Shown here: positions 36,457 through 45,408 of the stretch, in pieces | Position numbering within the stretch: position 1 is the first letter of the stretch | How the letters are laid out: every line of letters starts with the position of its first letter | DNA from: Suicoccus acidiformans | GTDB lineage: Bacteria > Bacillota > Bacilli > Lactobacillales > Aerococcaceae | Length of the DNA stretch: 64,000 nt | Direction: 5' to 3' | Assembly (NCBI RefSeq): GCF_003546865.1 | Contig: NZ_CP023434.1 | Span: 2,418,001 to 2,482,000, forward strand | Position numbers and translations under genes: made by a program | The notes under the pieces: generated by a model | Told to the model about the DNA's origin: nothing | The model's database searches: none | The model's input: only the letters and a program-made list of their open reading frames with translations

Positions 36457-37861
36457 GATGCAACAACCCCCGCTTTCTCCCCATTGCATTCATCGTCTGA
36501 ATTTCTTGCCGAGCCTGCTTCATCGCACGACTGATACCACCATGGGCATAAATTAATTGCCCCGTTGGATAATTGGGCCGCCGCCCTACCCGGCCACTCA
36601 TTTGAACTAAGGCTGCCTGGGAGTAGAGCGGGCTTTCCGCACCTACGATACAAACTTGGCAATTCTCAAAGGTTACGCCCCGTTCCAATATTGTCGTCGT
36701 AATTAAGGCTTGATAGGCTCCGTCGCGAAGTGCCTGTACTTTTACCTTGCGCTCGGGATCTTTAGCATGAACACAGGCCATTAAATAAGGGCTTGAACTT
36801 TGCTGTAACCAAGCAAATAACGCCTCTGCTAAGCGAATACTTGGCATAAAGATTAACTGCACACCCTCTAAAGCTAAGACTTCCTGTAATAGGCGCCAAA
36901 GTTCAGACTGCTGATTCCTGGTTCTAATTGCATGGCGCCAATCACCAATCCAGGTAAAGACAGGTTCTGGCAAGGGATAGCCATGATACCGCGCTGGTAG
37001 GACCGTTGCCGTAAGTTGCTGATTGTCTACCAAATCTTTTAAGTGCTGATTAGGTGTAGCTGTAAGGTAGATTAACTTCCCACTGGCTTGGACCGCCCGC
37101 TCTACGGCGAAATGCAGTTGTGAATTATTCACATAAGGAAAGGCATCGACCTCATCCACAATTAATAAATCAAAGGCTTCAGCAAAGCGCAAAAGCTGAT
37201 GGGTCGTACTAACAACCAAGGGCGTATAAGTATAAGCTTCCTCGCTATGCCCATATAACAAAGAAACAGGAACTTCCTTAAAAGCCGTCTGCAATCTTGG
37301 AGCAAGTTCCAAGCAGACATCAATCCGCGGCGAAGCAACACAAACCCGACCTCCTGCTTCTAAGACATGGGCAATCGCTGGGAAAATCATCTCCGTCTTG
37401 CCTGCACCTGTTACAGCATGAATCATATGGGGCCTTTGGGTATCCGCGAGACTCTCGATTAAAGCTTGACTCCCCCGAGCTTGCTCAGCGGATAGTGTCC
37501 CTTCCCACGTAAGTAATGAGTTTTCCTTAACTCTTTCTTGCGCAGGGGCTTGCGGTAAATAATACAAAGACTTCCCCTTAGTAATGCGCCCCATCTGAAT
37601 ACAGGCCAAGCAATATACCAAGTCTTCCGTTTGAATCGTTGTGGGCATATCTAAGCGCACAAACTGATGCGAATCCGTATTATTGCAGCGACCACAGCGA
37701 TAGCCTTCATCGGAAGCTACAATGGCTTCCCGGGCCCCTAGCTCCTGAATAACTGCTTCGTAGCTATCGCCTTGGCCAATCGCCTGCAAACTATGCTTGA
37801 CCTCATGTTCTGTGAGTAAGCGCCCCCAGAATAAAGACGCCAATGACCTATTCATCTCCAT
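36443..37861 (-). CDS. comFA: ComFA, DNA-uptake ATPase/helicase
   Basis: Membrane-associated ATPase that drives import of single-stranded DNA during natural transformation. It is 472 residues. Zinc cysteines are at 56, 59, 84 and 87 (CGRC and CLAC). Walker A is in AVTGAGKTEMIFP, the DEAD-type box is DEVDAF, motif III is LTATPNQ, and motif VI is QMSGRVGRRPNYPTG. ATG 37861 follows AGGAGG, but this RBS lies in the right arm of a hairpin that also looks like the terminator of the degV upstream. A candidate competence promoter sits in and around that hairpin. Confidence 0.95.
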   Translation of the reverse strand: MEMNRSLASLFWGRLLTEHEVKHSLQAIGQGDSYEAVIQELGAREAIVASDEGYRCGRCNNTDSHQFVRLDMPTTIQTEDLVYCLACIQMGRITKGKSLYYLPQAPAQERVKENSLLTWEGTLSAEQARGSQALIESLADTQRPHMIHAVTGAGKTEMIFPAIAHVLEAGGRVCVASPRIDVCLELAPRLQTAFKEVPVSLLYGHSEEAYTYTPLVVSTTHQLLRFAEAFDLLIVDEVDAFPYVNNSQLHFAVERAVQASGKLIYLTATPNQHLKDLVDNQQLTATVLPARYHGYPLPEPVFTWIGDWRHAIRTRNQQSELWRLLQEVLALEGVQLIFMPSIRLAEALFAWLQQSSSPYLMACVHAKDPERKVKVQALRDGAYQALITTTILERGVTFENCQVCIVGAESPLYSQAALVQMSGRVGRRPNYPTGQLIYAHGGISRAMKQARQEIQTMNAMGRKRGLLHHDQA

Positions 37862-37864
37862 TAT

Positions 37865-37907
37865 AAAAACACCTCCTATTTATATATACGCAAAATAGGG
37901 GGTGTTT
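37865..37907 (-). terminator. degV terminator-like hairpin that contains the comFA ribosome binding site
   Basis: Arms 37893-37907 and 37867-37881 form a 15-bp stem with one C-A mismatch (AAACACC and CCTATTT blocks), followed on the minus strand by TTTTT. The second arm carries AGGAGG of comFA, and the T run lies between that RBS and the ATG. Read-through RNA from degV would hide the RBS. Confidence 0.7.
37876..37900 (-). promoter_or_regulatory. Candidate competence promoter element, comFA copy
   Basis: Matches the element before the ssb-like gene (8629-8653) at 21 of 25 positions, including an unbroken GTATATATAA and the outer CCCT and TAG. It ends 14 nt before the comFA ATG. If GTATAT acts as a -10, the RNA would begin just ahead of AGGAGG. 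Confidence 0.6.
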
Positions 37908-37921
37908 CCATCTGGTCAATT

Positions 37922-38806
37922 TTAAATTATTTTACTTGGAATTTGAGGAATTATAGCAAAGCCCTTAGCGCCTTTACCTGTATGAGTTCCAATAACTGGA
38001 CTCAAGTAAGCCACTTCAATGGAATCTTGCCATACCAAAGCTTCTTTCAATAAAGCTTCAATCTGTTGAATATCTTCTTCAGCGGCTGCGTGTGCTAACT
38101 TGATTTCAATCCCCTGGGGGTAAGTTTTTAGGGCTTCTTGCGCTAATTCTACCCATCGCTGATATACTTTGCGATTCGTACGAATCTTCTCAAAGACTTG
38201 AATACTCCCCACTTCGTCGAAATACAATAAAGGCCGAATTTTTAAGAATTGCCCGACCACAGCACTGCCCATGCTCAAGCGGCCGCCTTTCTGTAAATTC
38301 ATTAAGTCTTCAACCATAAGGTAAACCGTTGAGTGCTCAGCTAACCACTCTAAGGCAAGGATAACATTCTCGAAAGTTTCCCCAGCTTCAAACAAGCGGA
38401 TGGCCTCGCGTATGAGTGCTGTCATAACAACGGAAGCGGCTTTAGAGTCTATGGCATGCACTTTAACTTGCTCACTGTATTCAGCTAGAACTGTCTGTGC
38501 AGTACTAAAGGTACCACTAATATTACCCGACAAATGTACTGCTAAAATCGCTTCATAGCCAGCAGCAATTAAAGCATCTACCAGTTCATAATAGGCTCCC
38601 AGGGGAGGTTGTGATGTCCTAGGTAACACCTCCATCCCTTCAAGCTCCTGGTAGAACTTCCTTAAAGTGGCCGAATCTGATGTGTCTTCCATCGACGATC
38701 CATCTGGAAACTGCACCGATAAATTCACTTGATAAACATCTGGGTGACCTGCTATCTCTTCAGGTAAGACCGCTGTACTATCGGTAATAATGGCGATTTT
38801 CATCAT
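37922..38806 (-). CDS. DegV family fatty-acid-binding protein (FakB type), copy 1
   Basis: DegV proteins bind a fatty acid and present it to the FakA kinase for phospholipid synthesis. It is 294 residues. The N-terminus has the family motif IITDSTAVLPEE. The fatty-acid site stretch reads LPRTSQPPLGAYYELVD and HLSGNISGTFSTA, and the C-terminus reads VIGTHTGKGAKGFA. Two ATGs in a row follow AGAGAGG; either may start. It is 19 nt after the lipid kinase gene. The same gene stands before comFA in Bacillus (yviA). Confidence 0.92.
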   Translation of the reverse strand: MMKIAIITDSTAVLPEEIAGHPDVYQVNLSVQFPDGSSMEDTSDSATLRKFYQELEGMEVLPRTSQPPLGAYYELVDALIAAGYEAILAVHLSGNISGTFSTAQTVLAEYSEQVKVHAIDSKAASVVMTALIREAIRLFEAGETFENVILALEWLAEHSTVYLMVEDLMNLQKGGRLSMGSAVVGQFLKIRPLLYFDEVGSIQVFEKIRTNRKVYQRWVELAQEALKTYPQGIEIKLAHAAAEEDIQQIEALLKEALVWQDSIEVAYLSPVIGTHTGKGAKGFAIIPQIPSKII

Positions 38807-38825
38807 AACACCTCTCTTTCAATCG

Positions 38826-39713
38826 TTAAGGAACTAGTACTTGGATATGTTGAGGCACAGTTCGCAGACGTAGCGGTAGGGCGGTTCCCGTATCCCCATC
38901 AACCGTCACTGTTTGCTGCCCTTCTCCGACAACACTTATTTCAGCTGTTTGAAAGGAAATCATGTCCAAGGCATCATGTTCTTGTTTCTCTGCTTTAAAT
39001 ATTTCTGGTAAGGCACTAAGGCTTTCAAGGATCGACACATCTTTCAAAGCTAACAGATGCATCTTGCCGTCATCTAAGCGTGCATTCTCATAGAAGTGTT
39101 CCAGGCCATAAACTGAAGGGCCCATACCTACCACAAGCATCTGATAACAACCTTCAAAGCGCTCGCCATCAGCTAATATTTCGTAGACGCGCGCATTACT
39201 GTCTAGAAAAGCCCCAATCCCTTTAAATAAATACGCCAGAGGTCCCCATTTCGATTTCGTTTCTGGGTTAACTTCTTGAACGGACTCCGGTACACTTCCC
39301 ATCGAGACCGTACTGATGAAATAACGGTCATTCACCTGGCCAATATCAATAGCCTGTGTATGATCTTTAGCCAGTACATCGATAGCTTCCGCAATATCTA
39401 AAGGAATACCGAGCATTCTCGCTAAATTATTGACCGTCCCATGAGGCAAGATGCCAATAACTGGCCGTTTGGCTTCATCAGCAAGACCTGTTACCGCCTC
39501 ACTCACTGTCCCGTCGCCCCCAGCCACCACCAATGTCCCATAGCCACTGCGCGCAGCTTCGGTGGCGAATTTAGCCGCGTCCCCAGCTCCGTGGGTCTGA
39601 CGGAAGTCAACTTGATCATGACGGCTCAATAAGGACGCCCTCACAACTTCTTCATATTCTCCAGCCAAATTCTGACCTGAAGAAGGATTATAAATAACCA
39701 TCGCTTTTCTCAA
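38826..39713 (-). CDS. Diacylglycerol/lipid kinase family protein
   Basis: Predicted cytoplasmic lipid kinase of the DagK/YegS/BmrU family, 295 residues. The start IYNPSSGQNLAGEYEEVV, the ATP-loop VVAGGDGTVSEAVTGL and ILPHGTVNNLARMLGIPLD are diagnostic. The C-terminal beta-sandwich ends VDGDTGTALPLRLRTVPQHIQVLVP. Whether the substrate is diacylglycerol (DgkB, needed for lipoteichoic acid turnover) or another lipid cannot be told. Operon with degV suggests lipid recycling. Confidence 0.9.
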   Translation of the reverse strand: MRKAMVIYNPSSGQNLAGEYEEVVRASLLSRHDQVDFRQTHGAGDAAKFATEAARSGYGTLVVAGGDGTVSEAVTGLADEAKRPVIGILPHGTVNNLARMLGIPLDIAEAIDVLAKDHTQAIDIGQVNDRYFISTVSMGSVPESVQEVNPETKSKWGPLAYLFKGIGAFLDSNARVYEILADGERFEGCYQMLVVGMGPSVYGLEHFYENARLDDGKMHLLALKDVSILESLSALPEIFKAEKQEHDALDMISFQTAEISVVGEGQQTVTVDGDTGTALPLRLRTVPQHIQVLVP

Positions 39714-39849
39714 GAATTATTCCCTCCATATTCAGTCCATTATTGTATCACACTGTTGGTAGTATAGCATGAAATTTTCATGAGTATTTCGATACCTTTA
39801 ATATTGCTAGCAATTAATTTAATTAATAAGATGTTTAATGAGCTATCCA

Positions 39850-39879
39850 TTTCGGAAACGCCCTTTTCTGTGATATACT
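39850..39879 (+). promoter_or_regulatory. nox promoter
   Basis: TTTCGG at 39850-39855, an 18-bp spacer and TATACT at 39874-39879 preceded by TGA, which makes an extended -10. The RNA would start about 30 nt before the nox ATG. Confidence 0.6.
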
Positions 39880-39917
39880 AAATTTGTCTAAAAAATAAAA
39901 AAATGGAGGAATCGTCT

Positions 39918-41273
39918 ATGAAAATCATTGTCGTAGGTACGTCACATGCTGGCTATGAAGCAGTTCAAACAATCTTGAAAGACGCTCCTGAAACAGAAAT
40001 CCACTTATACGAACGAGGCAAAACAGCATCCTTCTTATCTTGTGGTATTCAAACCTACTTGGAAGGTATCTCAGATAACTTAGATGACATTCATTATGCA
40101 ACCGCTGATTCTTATAAGGAACAAGGCGTAAACGTACATATGGAAAGTGATGTTATCGGTGTAGATCCTCAAGCTAAGACCATTACGGTCAGAACAGCTG
40201 AAGGCGAAAGTACTGAGGCATACGATAAATTATTCCTAAGTCCCGGTGCAGTGCCTGTCCAAATTCCAATTCCAGGTATTGATGCCGAGCACGTATATTA
40301 CCTTCGTGGCCGTGAATGGGCTGCTAAAGTTAAGGAACGTATGGCAAGCTCGAAGAAGACTATTGTTGTCGGTGGAGGTTACATCGGTATTGAAGTGGCT
40401 GAAGCTTACGCTAAAGCTGGAATCGAAACCACTGTAATCGACTCTTTAGACGCTATCTTACCAACCTACTTAGATAAAGAATTCACAGATATCTTGGAAA
40501 GCAATGCTGCCGAACACGGCATGAAATTCCAAGGTAACGAGAAAGTACAAGAAATTAAAGTAGCCGATGGTAAAGTTGCCGGGGTTATTACTGACAAAGG
40601 CGAATACGAAGCCGATACCGTCGTTATGGCAGTAGGGGTTTATCCGAATACTGCTTGGTTGAAAGACACCCTAGAAATGAATGAACGTGGCTTTATTGAA
40701 GTCAACGAACACATGCAATCTGTAACGAACCCTGATATTTATGTTGCAGGTGACGCTACCTTTATCCCATTTGCCCCAACCGGTCAAAAACGTGGCATTG
40801 CCTTAGCCTCCAACGCACGTCGTCAAGGGGTTATTGCAGCGAAGAATATACTTCATAATAACGCCTTTGAAATGCCTGCCGTTTCAGGTACATCGGCACT
40901 TGCCTTGTTCGACTATCACTTTGCTTGTACAGGCCTGAAAGATATTGATTCTGATCCAGAAACTGTTGGCAGCAAGTACTATGAAGAACAAATTCGTCCA
41001 GACTTCGTTGGTGACGATACAACGGTTCACATGAAAGTTCACTATGATAAAGAAAGCCACCGCATTCTTGGTGCTCAATTAATGTCAACCCGTGACGTTA
41101 TGTTATCGATCAACGCAATTTCGGTAGCTATCTCTGCCGGCTGGACTTTAGAAGATTTAGCTCTAGCTGACTTCTTCTTCCAACCTGAATATGATCGCCC
41201 ATGGAACTTCTTAAACGTTCTAGCACAACAAGCCTTAGGCGAAACTTTCGGTAGCGATAAAGAGCTATTCTAA
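39918..41273 (+). CDS. nox: FAD-dependent NADH oxidase (water-forming Nox type)
   Basis: Probably reduces O2 to water with NADH, restoring NAD and removing oxygen. It is 451 residues from ATG 39918 behind GGAGGA (the ORF opens five codons earlier). The FAD site is VVGTSHAGYEAV. The redox cysteine lies in SFLSCGIQTYLEG, as in Nox, NADH peroxidase and CoA-disulfide reductase. The NADH site is VVGGGYIGIEVAEAYAKAG and FAD motif II is IYVAGDATF. Peroxidase or CoA-disulfide reductase activity cannot be excluded by motif alone. Monocistronic with a strong terminator. Confidence 0.9.
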   Translation: MKIIVVGTSHAGYEAVQTILKDAPETEIHLYERGKTASFLSCGIQTYLEGISDNLDDIHYATADSYKEQGVNVHMESDVIGVDPQAKTITVRTAEGESTEAYDKLFLSPGAVPVQIPIPGIDAEHVYYLRGREWAAKVKERMASSKKTIVVGGGYIGIEVAEAYAKAGIETTVIDSLDAILPTYLDKEFTDILESNAAEHGMKFQGNEKVQEIKVADGKVAGVITDKGEYEADTVVMAVGVYPNTAWLKDTLEMNERGFIEVNEHMQSVTNPDIYVAGDATFIPFAPTGQKRGIALASNARRQGVIAAKNILHNNAFEMPAVSGTSALALFDYHFACTGLKDIDSDPETVGSKYYEEQIRPDFVGDDTTVHMKVHYDKESHRILGAQLMSTRDVMLSINAISVAISAGWTLEDLALADFFFQPEYDRPWNFLNVLAQQALGETFGSDKELF

Positions 41274-41298
41274 GCGAAAGCTTTATGACTTTTTAATG

Positions 41299-41336
41299 AA
41301 ATCACCCACAAATCATCTTTGTGGGTGATTTTTTCT
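41299..41336 (+). terminator. Terminator of nox
   Basis: A perfect 14-bp stem AAATCACCCACAAA / TTTGTGGGTGATTT with a 5-nt loop and a T run on the plus strand. Confidence 0.92.
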
Positions 41337-41447
41337 GTATAATAGAGGTCAGCATACACAAATCATCTAGCAAATTAAGGTGATTTCTCAGACCAAGAAT
41401 TGCATGACTCAAATATCAACGCACGAGCACAGAAGGTAGGTGAGAAA

Positions 41448-42674
41448 GTGCGGCGCATGCCTTTTACATTAAATAGTGAAGGCCAAGAATTACTTTGGCT
41501 AGCTTTATCAACAATCGTTATTATATTCCCAAATGTTGTAGGTATCATCCTGGTTGTATTGTTAACGCTCATGATGATCTGGCAACATCGCAAGAACTGG
41601 AAGCAAATTATCCAATCCAGTGGTTGGTTCGGCATCTTCATTCTCTACAGTGCCTTAACCTCCCTGACATCCCGAAATTTCATCGGCTTCTTAATATCCT
41701 TAGTTTATATTATTTATGTCGCTTTCTTTGCCTATTACCGGTCGATTATCCAGGCAAAGACCTATTTGAGGCTTTTGAAAATAATTGTCTTAGCAAGTGT
41801 CTTAGTTAATTTCGTCGCCTACTGGCAATACATAAGCTACGTTTATCAGAATAGTTACGACATCTTCTACGTCTTTAAATACCATAATATTCAAGTAAGA
41901 CCTGCAGGCACGCTATTTAACGCCAATGTATTCGGTGTATTCTGTATCTTTGCGATCTTGATTGCACTGTTCCTGCTCCTTAAAGCAAACCACCGAGGCC
42001 GACGCCTTTACTACCTATTCATCATTATCATCAATGTAGTCGGCATGTCCTTAACCGGGTCACGAATGATTTGGCCTGCCCTGCTTGCAAGCTTATTCGT
42101 GATGCTCTTTATCAATCACCGCAAAGCAGGTCTGAGTATTCTGGTTATCGGTCTATGTCTACTAGGAATTCTCATCGCTTTCCCTGACTTATACCCGCGC
42201 TTTGCCTCGCTTGCCTATGCCTTCCAAGACCGTTTCAAAATATGGCATGCCGGCCTGGAATTGTTTAAATTAGATCCTATATTTGGCTCCGGCCCTTTAA
42301 CCTATCGCAATTCTTACTACTTAATATCTGACTTGTATAAATTACATACCCACTCTATTTTTATTGAATTGCTGACAAGTTACGGGCTTGTCGGGTGCGT
42401 TATCTTAGGTTTGGCATGCAAAGACTATTTCAAAGAACTTTGGCGTAACGTTACCCGGCCTGAATTACGCTCAGCTACAGCTTTAATCCTTGCTGTATTT
42501 GTCACGGTCATCGCCCACGGGATTGTCGACTTTGCCATATTCTCTTTCCAATTAGCCTATATCTTCTTGCTCATTATTCTTCCACCCACACCAGTGCTTG
42601 AAGATTTGGTTCATTTGGATGAACAAACCCATTTCATTGTACCGCAAGATTCATCCCACACTGATGAGCCTTGA
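41448..42674 (+). CDS. O-antigen ligase/polymerase family membrane protein (Wzy-like)
   Basis: Predicted polysaccharide polymerase or ligase with about ten to eleven membrane helices and a larger loop near the end (GLELFKLDPIFGSGPLTYRNSYYL), the Wzy_C/WaaL-type region with the conserved His in LHTHSIFIELLTSYG. The start is uncertain: GTG 41448 has AGGTGAG at a good distance and is used here. TTG 41400 extends the frame by 16 residues but has no good RBS. It stands alone, away from any polysaccharide cluster in this window. The polymer is unknown. Confidence 0.8.
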   Translation: MRRMPFTLNSEGQELLWLALSTIVIIFPNVVGIILVVLLTLMMIWQHRKNWKQIIQSSGWFGIFILYSALTSLTSRNFIGFLISLVYIIYVAFFAYYRSIIQAKTYLRLLKIIVLASVLVNFVAYWQYISYVYQNSYDIFYVFKYHNIQVRPAGTLFNANVFGVFCIFAILIALFLLLKANHRGRRLYYLFIIIINVVGMSLTGSRMIWPALLASLFVMLFINHRKAGLSILVIGLCLLGILIAFPDLYPRFASLAYAFQDRFKIWHAGLELFKLDPIFGSGPLTYRNSYYLISDLYKLHTHSIFIELLTSYGLVGCVILGLACKDYFKELWRNVTRPELRSATALILAVFVTVIAHGIVDFAIFSFQLAYIFLLIILPPTPVLEDLVHLDEQTHFIVPQDSSHTDEP

Positions 42675-42684
42675 AACGCCATTT

Positions 42685-42719
42685 AAAAACCGCTCAGCCT
42701 CACTTAGCTGAGCGGTTTT
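42685..42719. terminator. Bidirectional terminator between the Wzy-like gene and the nucleoside hydrolase gene
   Basis: A perfect 12-bp stem AAACCGCTCAGC / GCTGAGCGGTTT with an 8-nt loop and short T runs on both strands. Confidence 0.88.
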
Positions 42720-42721
42720 GG

Positions 42722-43720
42722 TTAGCTTTTGGCCTGTTGGTAAAGTTTCGCTTGCGTTGAACCGAATAATAGTTCCATCACATAATACTTATATTGGGAA
42801 ATGTCTGCGTCCATTGGAACATAGGCATTTGCCTTATTCATAAAGGCTTGGTGTAAATCGACAATCGTCTGTCCGTAGGCTAATTCACTATCCGTGACAC
42901 AACGGACGTGCGCATGATAGACATCTGAGTAAATTTTTGGGTACAGGTAACCCACTACAGCCATCAAATCATGAATCACACCCCCAAGGTAATGATCTTG
43001 CTTCCAGTACTGATGGATATAAACCGCCATCATATCATAGATAACCTGACCCAATTCGCCGCCTTCCAGCTGCATGAAGGTTAAATAATTCATATTAATA
43101 ATCCCTTGATGGGTTACATCTAAGCCAATCATATAGATAGGCAAGTAAGGACCTAGTTCTTGGAAAACCAAATCAACCGCATGAGGATCGAACCAATAAT
43201 TAAACTCCGCCACCGGGGAGCGATTCCCCCGATAAACACCCCCACCCATCGTATGGATTTGCCGCACATGACGCATGGCGGTAGGGTCTTCTCTTACAGC
43301 GAGCGCAAGATTGGTTAAAGGTCCCAGCGCAATAATATCGACTTGGCCAGGATACCGGCGGACTTGCTCCAGGATGAACGACACTGCCTGCTGTTGAGCT
43401 ATTAAGCTGGTATCGTAAGGTAAGTCTGCATTACCTAAGCCACTCACTCCATGCACAAAGCCTGCTTCATCATCGCGAAGTAATGCTTCTTCCGCCTCAA
43501 TCGCCTGTAAATTCCGGTCAGCTCCTGGATAAACCTGCGCCCTTTGCCCCATAAAGGTTAGAATCCGAGCGGCGTTCGTCGTAGTATGATCCAAGCCCTT
43601 ATTCCCTGCTACCGAGGTGAGTCCTAAGACTTCAACGTCTTCTGCCTGCAATAAAGCCATTATAGCAATTGCGTCATCAATGCCTGGGTCTGTATCTATA
43701 ATCACTTTCCGTCTAGTCAT
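42722..43720 (-). CDS. Ribonucleoside hydrolase (IunH/Rih family)
   Basis: Cleaves nucleosides to base and ribose. It is 332 residues. The calcium and ribose site reads VIIDTDPGIDDAIAIMALL, with later IALGPLTNLALAVREDP and IHTMGGGVYRGN. The ATG overlaps the ribokinase stop (ATGA), so the released ribose would be phosphorylated by the co-made kinase. Purine or pyrimidine preference cannot be read from sequence. Confidence 0.93.
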   Translation of the reverse strand: MTRRKVIIDTDPGIDDAIAIMALLQAEDVEVLGLTSVAGNKGLDHTTTNAARILTFMGQRAQVYPGADRNLQAIEAEEALLRDDEAGFVHGVSGLGNADLPYDTSLIAQQQAVSFILEQVRRYPGQVDIIALGPLTNLALAVREDPTAMRHVRQIHTMGGGVYRGNRSPVAEFNYWFDPHAVDLVFQELGPYLPIYMIGLDVTHQGIINMNYLTFMQLEGGELGQVIYDMMAVYIHQYWKQDHYLGGVIHDLMAVVGYLYPKIYSDVYHAHVRCVTDSELAYGQTIVDLHQAFMNKANAYVPMDADISQYKYYVMELLFGSTQAKLYQQAKS

Positions 43721-44595
43721 TGTTCACACCACTCCTCTAAGTCATCTCGTTTGGGCATCCCGGCTTGAGCCCCTAATTTACGACAGGCCAAGCTCGCTGA
43801 CCTTACGGCAAACTGAACCGCTGCTTTGAGTGGCTGCTCTTCAGCTAAGGCAACCGCCAAAGCTCCCGCAAAGGTGTCGCCCGCACCGGTTGTGTCAACG
43901 ACTGTAACGGCAGGCGATGGAATATGCACGACTTTATCCCCATCATGGTAATAGGCTCCGTCTTTGCCCTTGGTTAAGAGTACTTGCTGCGGATACTTGG
44001 CTAGCACTTCTTCAGCCGGTCCTTTAAATAGCTTCTCGAGCTCACCTTCGTTAGGTGTAAGATACGTACACTTTTCAATCAAAGCTAAAGGCAAGGCTTG
44101 GGCCGGCGCCGGATCTAGGATAATTATTTTGCCCTTTTCGTCTAAAAGTTCAATTAGCGACATAACCGTCTCCAACGGAATCTCCAGCTGTAAAACAACA
44201 ATATCCGCCTCATCAATAAGTGCCATCTGCTCATTTATTTGATGCATTTGTAAATGATGATTGGCACCAGGAATCACAATAATGGCATTGTCCCCTCCGG
44301 CTACTGTAATATGGGCCGTCCCGGTCGCTTCGGGCCTTGCGATAACTCCGGTCGTATTATCTTTCTCTTCTTGCCAATTAGCGAGAAGCTGCTCTCCCCA
44401 GAGATCTTGGCCGATTGCAGCAATCATACTCACCTCCCCACCTAAGCGACTAGCTGCCACTGCTTGGTTGTTGCCCTTGCCACCCATTTGAATCATCAAA
44501 GCTTCGCCTAACATCGTCTCCCCTGCTTCAGGGAAATATGACGTTTGTACGGAAAAGTCGACATTCGCACTTCCAATTACAAGTATCTTCTTCAT
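43717..44595 (-). CDS. rbsK: Ribokinase
   Basis: Phosphorylates D-ribose to ribose-5-phosphate. It is a 292-residue PfkB family protein. GSANVDFSVQTSYFPEAGET and QMGGKGNNQAVAASRLGG form the sugar-binding start, and DTTGAGDTFAGALAVALAE holds the catalytic Asp and anion hole. First gene of a two-gene salvage operon with the nucleoside hydrolase. No transport genes are adjacent. Confidence 0.92.
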   Translation of the reverse strand: MKKILVIGSANVDFSVQTSYFPEAGETMLGEALMIQMGGKGNNQAVAASRLGGEVSMIAAIGQDLWGEQLLANWQEEKDNTTGVIARPEATGTAHITVAGGDNAIIVIPGANHHLQMHQINEQMALIDEADIVVLQLEIPLETVMSLIELLDEKGKIIILDPAPAQALPLALIEKCTYLTPNEGELEKLFKGPAEEVLAKYPQQVLLTKGKDGAYYHDGDKVVHIPSPAVTVVDTTGAGDTFAGALAVALAEEQPLKAAVQFAVRSASLACRKLGAQAGMPKRDDLEEWCEQ

Positions 44596-44646
44596 AATGC
44601 ACCCCTTTCTGTCTTATTATACGATTTTCTCCGTAAATAACAAACA

Positions 44647-44676
44647 TTGTCTCACAAGGTCGAAACATGCTACACT
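44647..44676 (+). promoter_or_regulatory. yigZ promoter
   Basis: TTGTCT at 44647-44652, an 18-bp spacer and TACACT at 44671-44676 preceded by TGC (extended -10). Confidence 0.5.
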
Positions 44677-44707
44677 ATAAGAGAGATTACTTAGAAAGTG
44701 TGAAACC

Positions 44708-45349
44708 ATGGCAAATTATTATAGCATTCAAGACCCTATCCTCCATGAAATTGAAATCAAGAAATCCCGTTTCCTCACATACTTAATTCCCATTCAAAGC
44801 GAAGCGGAATTCCAAGAACACCTAGCCAGCATTCGCAAAGAACATTACAAGGCGACACATCATTGCCAAGCTTACATCCTTGAAGAAGACTCCTCCGTCC
44901 AACGCATGAGTGATGACGGCGAACCAAGTGGTACGGCCGGCATGCCCATGCTTGAAGTCTTGCGCCAAAACGAATTGACGTATATTATGGCCGTCGTCGT
45001 CAGATACTTCGGTGGCATTAAGCTAGGAGCCGGTGGCCTTATCCGGGCGTATAGCACCGCTGTGAGTGAAGCCTTAGGCGAAGCCCAAATGATTCAGAAT
45101 GTCAGCCAGATGCTAGTCCATGTGACAGTTGAATACAACCAAGTAGACCGCTTTAACTACCAACTTGAGCAAGGTAGTTTGCCGGTCACCTTAATGGACA
45201 CGGTTTATACCGATAAAGTTCAATACCAGCTGGCTATCGGCTTGGACGTTCTTGAGGATGTCCATAAGCAATTAACCGAGCTATTCAACGCCCAATTTGT
45301 GTGGGACGAGCTCGGGGAGCAGACCGTAAATGTTCCCCGTGAAGTTTAA
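44708..45349 (+). CDS. IMPACT/YigZ family protein (YvyE)
   Basis: A 213-residue protein. The N-terminal UPF0029 domain reads EIEIKKSRFLTYLIPIQSEAE, then CQAYIL, DDGEPSGTAGMPML and VVRYFGGIKLGAGGLIRAY, all family hallmarks. The C-terminal DUF1949 domain (about 140-210) has an EF-G-like fold. Its exact role is unknown; the eukaryotic relative IMPACT modulates Gcn2. It occupies the yvyE position between tagO and degV, as in Bacillus. Confidence 0.93.
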   Translation: MANYYSIQDPILHEIEIKKSRFLTYLIPIQSEAEFQEHLASIRKEHYKATHHCQAYILEEDSSVQRMSDDGEPSGTAGMPMLEVLRQNELTYIMAVVVRYFGGIKLGAGGLIRAYSTAVSEALGEAQMIQNVSQMLVHVTVEYNQVDRFNYQLEQGSLPVTLMDTVYTDKVQYQLAIGLDVLEDVHKQLTELFNAQFVWDELGEQTVNVPREV

Positions 45350-45358
45350 GATGAGAAA

Positions 45359-45404
45359 CCCCCTATACTTATGGCAGACTCTGCGATAAGTATAGAGGGT
45401 ATTA
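45359..45404. terminator. Terminator between converging yigZ and degV copy 2
   Basis: A hairpin with a CCCTATACTTAT / ATAAGTATAGAGGG stem (one bulge) and a loop of about 13 nt. T runs are weak on both strands. Confidence 0.65.
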
Positions 45405-45408
45405 TTTA

